DNA of 64,000 nt from Lysinibacillus sp. FJAT-14745 (GTDB taxonomy: Bacteria; Bacillota; Bacilli; Bacillales_A; Planococcaceae): positions 39,055 through 103,054 of the forward strand of contig NZ_LITM01000009.1 in NCBI RefSeq assembly GCF_001275675.1, read 5' to 3'. The notes under the pieces are model-generated. The model saw only the letters and a program-made list of their open reading frames with translations. It did no database searches and had not been told where the DNA came from. Shown here piece after piece: positions 29,031-38,084 of this stretch. Within the stretch, counting starts at the first letter, position 1; each line of letters starts with the position of its first letter. A program made the position numbers and the translations under genes.

Positions 29031-30035
29031 TTATTCGTTAGGTTCATTTGATTCTGTTTTATCTGAGCTTACTTTAGAAATGGAGTCTCTCATAGCTGTA
29101 TCTGCTTGAATGTTGCGGTAGTTCATGTAGTCCATAATACCAAGATTACCTGAACGTAGAGCTTCTGCCATTGCCTGTGGTACTTCAGCTTCTGCTTCTA
29201 CTACTTTTGCCTTCATCTCTTGTACGCGTGCAATCATTTCTTGCTCGTTCGCTACAGCCATTGCACGACGTTCTTCAGCTTTCGCTTGGGCAATGTTTTT
29301 ATCAGCCTGTGCTTGTTCAATTTGTAATTCAGCACCAATGTTTTTGCCGATATCAACGTCTGCAATATCGATCGATAAGATTTCAAATGCTGTCCCAGAA
29401 TCTAAGCCTTTTGCTAATACTGTTTGGGAAATCATATCAGGATTTTCAAGAACTGTCGTATGACTAGTGGCGCTACCAATTGTAGAAACGATCCCCTCAC
29501 CTACACGGGCAATAACCGTTTCTTCACCAGCACCACCGACTAAACGTTCAATGTTTGCGCGCACTGTAATACGTGCCTTCGCTTTTACTTCAATCCCGTT
29601 CATAGCAACACCTGCAATAAATGGTGTTTCAATCACTTTCGGGTTAACAGACATTTGTACCGCTTCTAACACATCACGTCCAGCTAAATCAATTGCCGCA
29701 CAACGTTCAAATGTTAACTCAATATTTGCACGATGGGCCGCGATTAACGCATTTACTACACGGTCAACATTACCACCTGCTAAATAGTGACTTTCAAGTT
29801 GATTGATTGTTACAGGTAAACCTGCCTTATGCGCTTTAATTAATGGATTTACAATTCGTGATGGGACTACACGACGTAAACGCATACCGATTAATGTGAA
29901 AATACTAACGCGGACACCTGCAGCAAGTGCAGAAATCCACAGCGCCACTGGTACAAAGGTAAAGAATACCGCGACAACAATGAATAATAAGACTAGCCCT
30001 ACAATTGGACCTATTAAAGCTAAATCAAATCCCAT
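29031..30035 (-). CDS. floA: flotillin-like protein FloA
   Basis: 334 residues. Two close hydrophobic segments at the N-terminus (about 6-28 and 30-50) dip into the membrane, then the conserved [88 protein letters not shown] and the Ala/Glu-rich helical part ending [14 protein letters not shown]. Scaffold of functional membrane microdomains in Bacillales. Directly follows nfeD (3-base gap), the conserved pair. Confidence 0.96.
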   Translation of the reverse strand: MGFDLALIGPIVGLVLLFIVVAVFFTFVPVALWISALAAGVRVSIFTLIGMRLRRVVPSRIVNPLIKAHKAGLPVTINQLESHYLAGGNVDRVVNALIAAHRANIELTFERCAAIDLAGRDVLEAVQMSVNPKVIETPFIAGVAMNGIEVKAKARITVRANIERLVGGAGEETVIARVGEGIVSTIGSATSHTTVLENPDMISQTVLAKGLDSGTAFEILSIDIADVDIGKNIGAELQIEQAQADKNIAQAKAEERRAMAVANEQEMIARVQEMKAKVVEAEAEVPQAMAEALRSGNLGIMDYMNYRNIQADTAMRDSISKVSSDKTESNEPNE

Positions 30036-30038
30036 TTG

Positions 30039-31367
30039 TTATTCCTCCATCTCTTTTTCTGTTTGTCTCACAACTATACGTGAGCCCTCTACTTTAATAA
30101 TTTCTACATGTTTCTCGGCATCAACATAGCCACCTTCCGATACTACGTCAATGCGTTCACTACCAAATAGCATTGTACCTGCTGGACGAAGTGGTGTAAT
30201 CGTTGTACCCACTTTTCCGAGCAGCTCTGTGCGATTCACGTTAGATACATAGCCATCTTCCGTCGTTGTCGCATCCATCAAGACTAGCTTGTTTAAAACA
30301 TGCAATTTTTTACCGAAAAATTTCATCAGGATCACCATTCCTATTATCGCTACAATAAGCGCAATGAATATCGCTATAATCATTTGCATCATGTTCGCAC
30401 CTGCCAGTATTAGACTTAGTAATATTAGCACACCACCTAAAATACCAACTATACCTCCGGGGACAAAAAATTCCGCAATAACAAGCGCCAAGCCTACAAT
30501 AAATAAAAGTAATGTTTCATAACCTGCCAAGCCTGCCACCATATGACCGAAGAAAAATAATCCAAGTGCTGACAATCCCATTATACCTGGAACACCAAAA
30601 CCTGGCGAATATAGCTCAACTACAAGTCCCAAACTTGCAATCGACAATAAAATCGGAACTATAATCGGATTCGTAATAAAACGAGCAAGTTTTTCAGAAA
30701 AAGTAGGCTCAATTGAAACGATATCACTACCATTTAATTGCGTTACTTTTAAAAGATCTTGGAAATTCGAAACCGTTCCATTAGAATATCTAACCTTTTC
30801 TGCCTCCGAAGCAGAAAAGGTTAATAAATGCCCTTCTCCTGCTCGAAATTCCGGTAAATCAACAGATGCATCAGCCATTGCTCGTGCATATTTCGGATTG
30901 CGTTTTTTCGATTCTGCAGCTGCCTCCATTTGAGCAACCCATGCACTATGAGCCTTTAAGTCTGCCGCATTTCCTGCTGAGTCAATAACTGCAGCCGCCC
31001 CGATCGTCCCATTTGGCACCATATAGATTTCATCCGCATGTAAGGCTAAAAAGGCACCTGCAGAATGCGCGTCTTTGTTAATATACGCAATCTTACGTAT
31101 ATCTGTAGCATCCATAAGCATAGCAATATCACCGGCTGCATTCACGAAACCGCCAGGCGTATGAATGTCTAAAATAATCGCCTTTGCATCGTTTTCTTCC
31201 GCCTCTTTAAAAGCTCGTTCTAAAAATGCGTGAAGTCCTCGTTCTACTTCATTATGAATAGGTATGTGGTAGACCTTATTACTTGCAAAAGCCGACGTTA
31301 TTGGAAACGCTAACAAAAATGTCATCCAAATAACTAATAAATAGCTGAGGATTCTTCGTCTTCGCAT
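30039..31367 (-). CDS. yqeZ: NfeD family membrane serine protease (YqeZ)
   Basis: 442 residues. Signal peptide ends near residue 28 (AFAS). A ClpP-like serine protease domain outside the membrane carries the nucleophile Ser102 in DAHSAGAFLALHADEIYM, with a likely Lys in SKKRNPKYARAM near residue 150. Four to five membrane spans at about 225-340 and a C-terminal OB-like NfeD domain (from about 370). Known partner of stomatin/flotillin proteins; here it is cotranscribed with floA. Confidence 0.94.
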   Translation of the reverse strand: MRRRRILSYLLVIWMTFLLAFPITSAFASNKVYHIPIHNEVERGLHAFLERAFKEAEENDAKAIILDIHTPGGFVNAAGDIAMLMDATDIRKIAYINKDAHSAGAFLALHADEIYMVPNGTIGAAAVIDSAGNAADLKAHSAWVAQMEAAAESKKRNPKYARAMADASVDLPEFRAGEGHLLTFSASEAEKVRYSNGTVSNFQDLLKVTQLNGSDIVSIEPTFSEKLARFITNPIIVPILLSIASLGLVVELYSPGFGVPGIMGLSALGLFFFGHMVAGLAGYETLLLFIVGLALVIAEFFVPGGIVGILGGVLILLSLILAGANMMQMIIAIFIALIVAIIGMVILMKFFGKKLHVLNKLVLMDATTTEDGYVSNVNRTELLGKVGTTITPLRPAGTMLFGSERIDVVSEGGYVDAEKHVEIIKVEGSRIVVRQTEKEMEE

Positions 31368-31510
31368 CTTTTTCCCTCCCCTCTAACATGCTTCTCTTCT
31401 GTATATACGGCTGATTAACCAAAAAGTTTCATAAATCCTAATAATTATATTATACAGTGAATTTTTCATTTACGGGGCTTTAATAACCGAATATAGAATC
31501 AGTATATAAC

Positions 31511-31549
31511 ATAAAAGCCGAATGAATCTCAGGGATCACATTCGGCTTC
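31511..31549 (-). terminator. second hairpin terminator after rpsU
   Basis: AAGCCGAATG / CATTCGGCTT with a TTTTATG exit on the minus strand. Confidence 0.6.
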
Positions 31550-31584
31550 TCCAATATGTACGTAAATTTGAGAGCTTATAGTAA

Positions 31585-31632
31585 AATACCTGAAATTAAT
31601 CGGCATGCGATTAATTTCAGGTATATTTTTGT
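31585..31632 (-). terminator. long hairpin downstream of rpsU
   Basis: ACCTGAAATTAATCG (31588-31602) pairs with CGATTAATTTCAGGT. T-rich on both sides (TATATTTTTG on plus, TATTTTAC on minus). Confidence 0.75.
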
Positions 31633-31693
31633 CTGCTCAGTGAATCATACAATTGCGTGTTATGAACGTAGGGATTTTTAATGGGAAATTAAA

Positions 31694-31867
31694 TTACCAC
31701 TTACGTTTACGTGCAGCTTCTGATTTCTTTTTACGTTTTACGCTAGGTTTTTCGTAGAACTCGCGCTTTCTAACTTCTTGAATTGTACCACTTTTTGATA
31801 CAGTACGTTTGAAGCGGCGAAGAGCATCTTCAAGCGATTCGTTTTTGCGAACGACAGTTTTTGACAT
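31694..31867 (-). CDS. rpsU: 30S ribosomal protein S21
   Basis: 57 residues from ATG 31867, preceded by [33 protein letters not shown], then [38 protein letters not shown]: very basic, standard bS21. The longer reading from 31891 passes through the ribosome site and is not used. Located next to nfeD as in B. subtilis but without yqeY after it; yqeY is at 58.8 kb. Confidence 0.97.
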   Translation of the reverse strand: MSKTVVRKNESLEDALRRFKRTVSKSGTIQEVRKREFYEKPSVKRKKKSEAARKRKW

Positions 31868-32071
31868 CTCTCTTTCCCTCCCTCCGAACACACGTCAATA
31901 CACAAATAGGTATATAACCATCTGCTGTGTACTAAAGAATTATAACGTATTGTCTAAAAATGGTCAATAGAAAGTGTACGAATAAATCTGATGAATTTTT
32001 GGTTTTATTTCTTTAGGAATTTCCAGCTTACTTTTTGAACACAATAAATATGTCTTTCTAAAAATTAAAGG

Positions 32072-32101
32072 TTTACAAAAAATAGAATATGGGCGTAGAA
32101 T
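32072..32101 (+). promoter_or_regulatory. predicted promoter of the ktrBA leader
   Basis: TTTACA at 32072-32077, 18-bp spacer, TAGAAT at 32096-32101, just before the riboswitch. Confidence 0.5.
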
Positions 32102-32120
32102 AATCACATTCAATTATATA

Positions 32121-32255
32121 TTCGCCAAATCTCAATTATTTATGAGAACGGAGGACCCAGTATTTTGGGGTTAATTCTGCATTTGCAGAAGGAATGAGAA
32201 TCTCTTTCGCCATTCTACCCGTCAGCTAACTTCGTCGGCTCAAGCGAAGGAGGTC
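32121..32255 (+). promoter_or_regulatory. c-di-AMP riboswitch (ydaO/yuaA class)
   Basis: Conserved elements in order: TTCGCCAAATCTC, GAGAACGGAGGACCCA, TTTTGGGGTTAATTCT with the CTGC-ATTT-GCAG hairpin, AGGAATGAGAATCTC, CATTCTACCCGTCAGCTAAC, TTCGTCGGCT and CGAAGGAGG. The CCGTCAGCTAAC...CGAAGGAGG core is the signature of the ydaO/yuaA motif, which binds two c-di-AMP molecules and shuts off downstream genes when the nucleotide is high. Lies in front of a K+ transporter operon, its classic target. Confidence 0.93.
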
Positions 32256-32260
32256 ATATT

Positions 32261-32336
32261 AGACCACCATTAGTTAGTATGTTTATTTTTATGCCTACAT
32301 AATCTTGAAACATACAATAAACAGTTGGTCTTTTTA
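32261..32336 (+). terminator. riboswitch expression-platform terminator
   Basis: AGACCA (32261-32266) pairs with TGGTCT (32326-32331), with inner GTATGTTT/AAACATAC, followed by T5. About 50 bases before the ktrB start. Confidence 0.75.
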
Positions 32337-32388
32337 TTATGTCAATTTAACATTTTATAGGTGAATTCAAAACATTGAGGAGAGTAAG

Positions 32389-33726
32389 ATGAAAACTGTT
32401 AAAAATAAATTAAATCCTCCTAAAATACTTGTGCTGGGCTTTGCAACTATTATCCTTATTGGAGCGTTTTTGTTAACACTTCCTATTGCAACGGAGAATG
32501 GTGAGGGACTGTCATTCTTAAATGCCTTATTTACCGCCACTTCTGCCACGTGTGTAACAGGACTTATTGTTGTAGATACTGGCGATACATTTTCTGTCTT
32601 TGGAGAATTAGTTATTTTATTTCTTATCCAAATTGGTGGATTAGGCTTTATGACGTTTGCAACATTAGTATTTTTACTATTAGGAAAAAAAATTTCCTTA
32701 AAAGAAAGACTTTTATTAAAAGAAGCCTTCAATAATATTACAATGGCTGGTCTTGTTAAACTGGTTAGAAGGATACTACTATTTACTGCACTAATTGAAT
32801 TAATAGGTGGTTTAATTTTATCTATCCGTTTTTCGTTCGATATGCCTGTAGGTAAAGCTATATACTTTGGCTTCTTTCATTCCATCTCGAATTTTAATAA
32901 CGCTGGATTTGATATAATGGGAGGCTTTAATGGGTTGACCAAATATGTAGACGACCCGTTTATCGTTTTAACAATTTGCGCTCTTATTACAATTGGTGGC
33001 CTAGGGTTTATCGTCATAAATGAACTCTATGAATATCGGGAAACAAAACGCCTTTCCGTACATTCAAAAATTGTATTAACTACAACGCTTATTTTAACAG
33101 TTGGATCTACGATTTTAATTTTCTTATTTGAATATGGAAATAGTAAAACCCTTGGACCTTTGTCTGAATGGGGCAAAGTTCTTGGTTCATTATACCAAGC
33201 TGTTACCCCAAGGACTGCAGGCTCTAATACCCTTTCTATAGGAGATTTAACACAATCTACACTATTTTTAATCATCTTGCTGATGTTCATTGGAGCAGGT
33301 TCCGGTTCCACTGCTGGGGGAATAAAAATAACAACCTTCGCGCTTTTAATTGCTACGATGTGGTCACAAATTAGAGGTAAAGAAGATGTTGTCCTCTTTA
33401 GACGTAGAATAGTTAACGAAACAATTTTTAAAGCTTTAACAGTGACAATGTGTGGAATGATGATTGTTATATTCGTCACATTTGTCTTAAGTATTACCGA
33501 GCAAGGACATAATTTTATGATGTATTTATTTGAGGCCACCTCTGCTTTTGGTACAGTAGGACTATCGATGGGATTAACTCCTGAGCTATCACCTGGTGGT
33601 CGACTAGTCATCATACTTACAATGTTTGCAGGTAGATTAGGTCCATTAACTATTGCTTTTGCTATAGCAAAACGACGGAAATCTGAGGCATTCCGTCATC
33701 CTAAAGGAAATATTATGATTGGGTAA
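32389..33726 (+). CDS. ktrB: K+ uptake channel subunit KtrB
   Basis: 445 residues, eight to ten membrane spans in four M1-P-M2 repeats. Four selectivity-filter loops are visible: TCVTGLIV, SNFNNAGFD, TPRTAGSNT and SAFGTVGLS. Start ATG with TGAGGAGAG upstream. The TrkH/KtrB family moves K+ (Na+-coupled) under control of the KtrA ring. Followed 25 bases later by ktrA. Confidence 0.95.
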   Translation: MKTVKNKLNPPKILVLGFATIILIGAFLLTLPIATENGEGLSFLNALFTATSATCVTGLIVVDTGDTFSVFGELVILFLIQIGGLGFMTFATLVFLLLGKKISLKERLLLKEAFNNITMAGLVKLVRRILLFTALIELIGGLILSIRFSFDMPVGKAIYFGFFHSISNFNNAGFDIMGGFNGLTKYVDDPFIVLTICALITIGGLGFIVINELYEYRETKRLSVHSKIVLTTTLILTVGSTILIFLFEYGNSKTLGPLSEWGKVLGSLYQAVTPRTAGSNTLSIGDLTQSTLFLIILLMFIGAGSGSTAGGIKITTFALLIATMWSQIRGKEDVVLFRRRIVNETIFKALTVTMCGMMIVIFVTFVLSITEQGHNFMMYLFEATSAFGTVGLSMGLTPELSPGGRLVIILTMFAGRLGPLTIAFAIAKRRKSEAFRHPKGNIMIG

Positions 33727-33751
33727 TCACAATAAAGGAGAGTAGAGTGCA

Positions 33752-34408
33752 ATGACGATCAAACAATATGCTGTAATTGGCCTAGGTAGATTTGGAACAA
33801 GTGTAGCTCGCAGATTACATGAAGCTGGCCAGGAAGTGTTAGGAATCGATATTAATGAGGAAAGAGTCGAAGATGCCGAACTATATGTTACACATGCAGT
33901 AGTCGCGGATACGACAGAAGAAAAAGCTCTTACCGCTTTAGGAATAGGCAATTTCGATTATGTCATCGTAGCAATAGGCAATGATATGCAGTCGAGCATT
34001 TTAACCGTATCATTATTAAAAGAACTCGGAATCAAAAAAGTAATTGCAAAGGCTCTTGGAAAAAGACACGGGCAAGTTTTAGATAAAGTAGGAGCTGACT
34101 GGATTATCTATCCTGAAAGAGATATGGGAGAGCGAGTTGCCAATCAGCTTCTCTCACCTAACATGCTAAACTATATTGAATTATCAAAAGAATACAGTAT
34201 AGAAGAAATTATGATTCCTTCAAAGATGGCTGGACAAAATCTTCGAGATTTAGATCTTCGTGCAAAGTATAATGTAAGTGTCATTGCCATTGTTCGAGAA
34301 GGGGACATTATCATTTCTCCCTCCCCTGAGCAGCTTATTGAAAAAGAAGATTTATTAGTCATGATTGGTCATCGGAAGGATCTTGCTTTATTTGCAAATA
34401 TTGAATAG
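33752..34408 (+). CDS. ktrA: K+ uptake regulatory subunit KtrA (RCK domain)
   Basis: 218 residues. An RCK_N Rossmann domain with GLGRFGTSVARRL (residues 10-22) and the acidic DIN at the end of beta 2 binds ATP/ADP. An RCK_C domain (from about residue 140, EEIMIPSKMAGQNLRDLDL) is the reported c-di-AMP site in KtrA-type proteins. So c-di-AMP could act here twice, on RNA and on protein. Ends at a strong shared terminator. Confidence 0.95.
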   Translation: MTIKQYAVIGLGRFGTSVARRLHEAGQEVLGIDINEERVEDAELYVTHAVVADTTEEKALTALGIGNFDYVIVAIGNDMQSSILTVSLLKELGIKKVIAKALGKRHGQVLDKVGADWIIYPERDMGERVANQLLSPNMLNYIELSKEYSIEEIMIPSKMAGQNLRDLDLRAKYNVSVIAIVREGDIIISPSPEQLIEKEDLLVMIGHRKDLALFANIE

Positions 34409-34414
34409 TAATCA

Positions 34415-34457
34415 AATAGGCTGTGTCAAAAGGAATTTTCTTTTGACACAGCCTATT
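34415..34457. terminator. shared terminator of convergent ktrA and cotJC
   Basis: AATAGGCTGTGTCAAAAG / CTTTTGACACAGCCTATT, 18-bp perfect stem. Confidence 0.9.
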
Positions 34458-34465
34458 CACCTCTT

Positions 34466-35035
34466 TTAAAAGACCTTCTTGCTATCCCTATCGTCTTTTA
34501 AAATCTCTACCGCCTCTCTAAAACGTAGAGAATGGACGATCTCTCGTTCACGTAAAAATTTTAGGCTATCATTCAAATCAGTGTCATCAGATAAATCAAT
34601 AATCCACTGATAGGTCGCTCGTGCCTTTTCTTCAGCTGCAATATCCTCATACAAATCAGCAATCGGATCCCCTTTAGCCTGAATATAAGTTGCCGTAAAC
34701 GGTGATCCCGCTGCATTCTGATAAAATAATGCCCTGTCATGATTAGCATAGTGTTCTCCAAGTCCTGCCTCTTTTAGCATCTCTGGAGTGGCATCCTTCG
34801 TAAGTTTATAAACCATCGTGGCAATCATTTCTAAGTGAGAAAATTCCTCTGTTGCTATATCTGTTAACAAACCAACCACTTTATCGGGAATAGTATAGCG
34901 CTGGTTCATATATCGCAGTGCTGCTGCTAATTCTCCATCTGCACCACCATACTGCTCAATTAAATATTTAGCTAGCATAGGGTTACAAGTACTCACTCTA
35001 ACTGGATACTGGAGCTTCTTTTCATAATACCACAA
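34466..35035 (-). CDS. cotJC: spore coat protein CotJC (manganese catalase family)
   Basis: 189 residues, the N-terminal ferritin-like half of manganese catalases. Metal-ligand pattern: EQYGGADGELAAALRYM, ATEEFSHLEMIA and EDIAAEEKARATYQWI. In B. subtilis the cotJ operon is SigE-controlled and CotJA/CotJC are inner-coat components. A family A repeat of 120 bp stands between this gene and cotJB, which is unusual for this compact operon. Confidence 0.95.
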   Translation of the reverse strand: MWYYEKKLQYPVRVSTCNPMLAKYLIEQYGGADGELAAALRYMNQRYTIPDKVVGLLTDIATEEFSHLEMIATMVYKLTKDATPEMLKEAGLGEHYANHDRALFYQNAAGSPFTATYIQAKGDPIADLYEDIAAEEKARATYQWIIDLSDDTDLNDSLKFLREREIVHSLRFREAVEILKDDRDSKKVF

Positions 35036-35062
35036 AAGTAATTCCTCCTAGTTACTCATAAT

Positions 35063-35182
35063 CAATTATACCTCGGCATAATTGCATCCGGAATCGGCTC
35101 TGTGCTTGCACAAAGAACTCCCAAAACATTTGTAGCTGACGCGTTGCTTTCGCTACTTAAACAATTGCTGAAAGAAGTTAGA
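35063..35182 (+). repeat. dispersed repeat family A, copy A3, inside the cotJ operon
   Basis: Head CAATTATACC-TC-GGCATAATTG, then CATCCGGAATCGG, CTGTGCTTGCACAAAGA, a core with GCGTTGCTTTCGCTAC, and tail GCTGAAAGAAGTTA. The TAA of the tail (minus strand) is the cotJB stop codon. Confidence 0.85.
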
Positions 35183-35441
35183 CTTGCCATGGCCAAGGTG
35201 TATCAATCCAATTAAAAGGATAATTTGAATAACTTCTCCCAAAATTCATAAGCGGACCAAATTTTTGCTCAAATTCAACCTTAAGTCGCATACTTATTTC
35301 AGTGTTTTCATTAAATTGCTGAATAGCATCATAATCGTGAGGATGAGTATCTAAATAAAGATTCAATTCCACTATTACAAAATCAATGGCTTGTATTTCT
35401 TCAAGTAGCTTATAAAATTCGGGTGGCATCTTTTTACTCAT
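35178..35441 (-). CDS. cotJB: spore coat protein CotJB
   Basis: 87 residues. PPEFYKLLEEIQAIDFVIVELNLYLDTHPHD and the aromatic end FGRSYSNYPFNWIDTPWPWQV are typical of CotJB. Overlaps cotJA by 8 bases. The stop codon TAA is also the first triplet of the family A repeat tail (TAACTTCTTTCAGC), so the repeat begins exactly where the gene ends. Confidence 0.95.
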   Translation of the reverse strand: MSKKMPPEFYKLLEEIQAIDFVIVELNLYLDTHPHDYDAIQQFNENTEISMRLKVEFEQKFGPLMNFGRSYSNYPFNWIDTPWPWQV

Positions 35442-35661
35442 TCTTTATCCCTCCTTCTTGAGGATTTGGATAGGGGCTAAATAATTGAGGCCATAAAGTG
35501 CCAGATCTGAGAGCTTCTGTAGGGGTTTGATATTGTGGTAGCCCAGGCGGTTGAAAACCTATATATAATTGGGGCGGTGTAGAAAAGCTTTTCACCCTTA
35601 TAGGTGGACATGGATCGAACGGGCTAATAAAAGGCTTCCAATATTTATATTGCGTAAACAT
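35434..35661 (-). CDS. cotJA: spore coat protein CotJA
   Basis: 75 residues, Pro-rich (PFISPFDPCPPIRVKSFSTPPQLYIGFQPPGLPQ), matching CotJA. First gene of the cotJA-cotJB-cotJC operon; ribosome site GAAGGGAGG. Overlaps cotJB. Confidence 0.93.
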   Translation of the reverse strand: MFTQYKYWKPFISPFDPCPPIRVKSFSTPPQLYIGFQPPGLPQYQTPTEALRSGTLWPQLFSPYPNPQEGGIKNE

Positions 35662-35696
35662 TGTATCCTCCCTTCTGTAATCAATTACATCAGTGG

Positions 35697-35725
35697 AGTA
35701 TATGAGGTAGATTAAATTATTATTC
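35697..35725 (-). promoter_or_regulatory. possible SigE promoter of cotJA
   Basis: On the minus strand GAATAAT, about 14 bases, then CATATACT, which fits the SigE -10 CATAnnnT. Position about 40 bases before the cotJA start. Weak, by pattern only. Confidence 0.35.
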
Positions 35726-35820
35726 AGACTAGTGTTAAGCTGTTAATGGCTTGCTCAAACTAAACGTAAAAGATCGCATGTCATAGGTAATAACTCCCTT
35801 GACAAGATCAATGCGAACAC

Positions 35821-35860
35821 AAAATACAGCTCGCATTTTGAAAAACACGAGCTGTATTTT
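35821..35860 (-). terminator. terminator of the DedA gene
   Basis: AAAATACAGCTCG / CGAGCTGTATTTT, 13-bp perfect stem, T-rich exit. Confidence 0.8.
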
Positions 35861-35918
35861 GTACTTATTATGCATTTTAGTTCCATTGAAACTATAAAGA
35901 AAAATTTAACCGAAATCT

Positions 35919-36404
35919 TTATATATTTACACCTACAAAATATCCTATAGAAATAAAAATAATTACCCACGTCAAAGCTCCAAAACAAGCAAAAGCAAGG
36001 TAAGTCCTTAACTTCATCTGGGTTATTCCAGACATGTAACTTGTTACATGTCTAATACCTGGAACATAATATCCTATAATTATTGTCCATGGTCCAAATC
36101 GATGAAACCATCGTTCAACTTTAGTAAATCGTTTATTATTGAGACCAATCCATTTTCCATATTTTAATATTATAGGTTTCCCTAATTTATTTCCAATTAA
36201 ATAGCTAATGATCATACCAGTAGATGAGCCAAGAAAGCTTAAAAGTATACTCAATGGAAGGCTTAAATGCCCCTCATGGCACATAAATCCCACAAACGTC
36301 ATCAAAATCTCATCGGGAATGGGTAAGCCAATTATCCCTAAAGATAAAAGTAAAAATATAGCAAGATATCCATATTGACTTATAAAACTACTTATGATTT
36401 CCAC
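35919..36404 (-). CDS. DedA family membrane protein
   Basis: 161 residues. GLPIPDEILMTFVGF near residue 26, FLGSSTGMIISYLIGNKLGKP and the RFGPWTIIIGYYVPGIRHVTSYMSGI segment are the DedA (SNARE-associated/VTT) hallmarks, with the conserved Gly and Arg residues of the re-entrant loops. Short for the family but like the 157-aa YbfM of B. subtilis. Some DedA members flip undecaprenyl phosphate or phosphatidylethanolamine; the substrate here is unknown. Monocistronic. Confidence 0.9.
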   Translation of the reverse strand: MEIISSFISQYGYLAIFLLLSLGIIGLPIPDEILMTFVGFMCHEGHLSLPLSILLSFLGSSTGMIISYLIGNKLGKPIILKYGKWIGLNNKRFTKVERWFHRFGPWTIIIGYYVPGIRHVTSYMSGITQMKLRTYLAFACFGALTWVIIFISIGYFVGVNI

Positions 36405-37289
36405 GGATAGTTTCTCCTTTTTTAGTACAATTCGTTACCTTTATCATCAAACATCATATATTCCCCATTTTTTTTGCAATTAAAACCCTGGAATGATTAT
36501 TAATAACGGAGAGGCAATTAAGATTTAATAATAGTAATAACGGATGATTGACCCATTAATTCTACGCATTTAATCTTTCTATGTTATCGATGTTACTAGG
36601 TTATGTAAGAATTTGGTTCGTATCTATACAATGTTCTTATAAAGAAAAAATTAATCAGTCCAATAATCAATTTAGCACTTTTTAAATAGTATAGATTTTA
36701 TATTTATAAAACCATAAAAATAATAAAATTCCTCCCTATCATTTTTGCAATTACTATTCATAATACATCAACTACAATGAGTTAAAAAGAGGGGTTTTAT
36801 GGATGAAACAATTACAATATATCAATTGGTTAAAATTTTTGATATAAATCATCACTAATTAAGGGAATTTATCAACTTGCTCAAATTTTAACTTCTTTCA
36901 GCGGATGTCACGGAAATGGGATAGGAATTCTTTGTGCATGCACAAAACCGATTCCGGATGCATTGTTTATCTGCGAGTCAGCAACCAATGTTTTCTGTAG
37001 CGAAAGTGAAGCGTCAGCAACTAATGTTTTCTGTAGCGAAAGCGAAGCGTCAGCAACTAATGTTTTCTGTGCGAAAGCGAAGCGTCAGCAACTAATGTTT
37101 TCTGTGCGAAAGCGAAGCGTCAGCAACAATTATGCCGAGGCATAATTGTTGCTGAGGGATTTCAATTGTGGGGATTAAAGAAGAAGTTACGACACACGAA
37201 TTGTACAATAAAAAATTGTAAACATGGACATGGGGCTAGTCCATATTGAACAGCCCCGAAATATTTACTATAAGTATTTTTTATTACTA
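36405..37289. other. 0.9-kb intergenic region: AT-rich stretch plus family A copy A4
   Basis: 36405-36888 is AT-rich with no supported gene. 36889-37148 is a reverse-oriented family A element with an internal tandem array. Past it, GGGGCT / AGCCCC at 37231-37256 forms a weak hairpin between the element and deoC. Confidence 0.6.
36889..37148 (-). repeat. dispersed repeat family A, copy A4 (reverse) with internal tandem array
   Basis: Starts with TAACTTCTTTCAGCGGATGT and ends with the perfect palindrome CAATTATGCC-GA-GGCATAATTG. Near the tail side GTGCATGCAC and CCGATTCCGG form the second hairpin. Core is four tandem units of 36, 36, 34 and 34 nt (AGCAACTAATGTTTTCTGTA + GCGAAAGCGAAGCGTC). Confidence 0.85.
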
Positions 37290-37961
37290 TTAATAATTAG
37301 AATCTGCGATTAATCCGTTCATAATAGCTACACCAGAGCTTGCTCCGATACGAGTTGCCCCAGACTCAATCATCTTTTTCATATCCTCTAGGCTTCGTAC
37401 ACCACCAGAAGCTTTTACACCTAAATCCGGGCCAACTGTTTTACGCATTAAAGCAATATCTTCTGCTGTTGCGCCTCCAGTAGAAAAACCAGTTGATGTT
37501 TTTACATAATCAGCACCTGCTGCAACAGCTAGCTCACATGCTTTTACTTTTTCTTCCTCAGTTAGAAGGCAAGTTTCAATAATTACTTTTACAAGTGCAC
37601 TGCCTTTTGCCGCTTCAACAACTGCAGCAATATCAGCTTGCACAAGGCCATAGTTTTTATCCTTTAATGCACCGATATTTATAACCATGTCTACCTCTTG
37701 AGCACCGTTAGCAATTGCATCTTTCGCCTCGAATGCTTTAACAGCTGGCGTGTTAGCACCTAAAGGGAAGCCAATTACTGTACAAACTAAAACATCTGAG
37801 CCTTGTAAAAGCTCGCTGCTATAATTTACCCAAGTTGGATTTACACAAACAGAAGCAAAGTTAAACTGTTTTGCCTCTGCACATAGTTTTTCAATTTGCT
37901 CTTTAGTTGCTTCAGCCTTTAATAATGTGTGATCAATCATACGCGCGAAATTTTGTTCCAT
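37290..37961 (-). CDS. deoC: deoxyribose-phosphate aldolase
   Basis: 223 residues. The Schiff-base lysine is Lys154 in [14 protein letters not shown]; Asp91 in EVDMVINIG is the proton-relay residue; the N-terminal [12 protein letters not shown] is conserved. Cleaves deoxyribose-5-phosphate to glyceraldehyde-3-phosphate and acetaldehyde in nucleoside catabolism. Stands alone, with no deo operon partners. Start with AAGGAGAG upstream. Confidence 0.97.
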   Translation of the reverse strand: MEQNFARMIDHTLLKAEATKEQIEKLCAEAKQFNFASVCVNPTWVNYSSELLQGSDVLVCTVIGFPLGANTPAVKAFEAKDAIANGAQEVDMVINIGALKDKNYGLVQADIAAVVEAAKGSALVKVIIETCLLTEEEKVKACELAVAAGADYVKTSTGFSTGGATAEDIALMRKTVGPDLGVKASGGVRSLEDMKKMIESGATRIGASSGVAIMNGLIADSNY

Positions 37962-38084
37962 TTTTATTAGACTCTCCTTCTATCAACAAGTTGTACGTAC
38001 CTCTCTCGCATCATAACATTTTTTCACGTTGCCGTCTAATTTTGAATGCAATTAGATGAATTCTAACTATTGTAGAAACTAATT

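Larger units (their letters stand above)
31368..31693. other. intergenic region between rpsU and nfeD with two hairpins
   Basis: Hairpins at 31511-31549 and 31585-31632 lie downstream of rpsU; the rest is AT-rich upstream sequence of nfeD. In B. subtilis yqeY lies between rpsU and yqeZ; here it does not. Confidence 0.6.

Noticed and set aside
32367..32732. 121-codon minus-strand frame, and 33027-33614 antisense
   Set aside because: Antisense shadows of ktrB, which is clearly the gene.
36963..37145. 60-codon frame with repeated SATNVFCSESEA
   Set aside because: Falls in the internal array of family A copy A4; loses frame after the 34-nt units.
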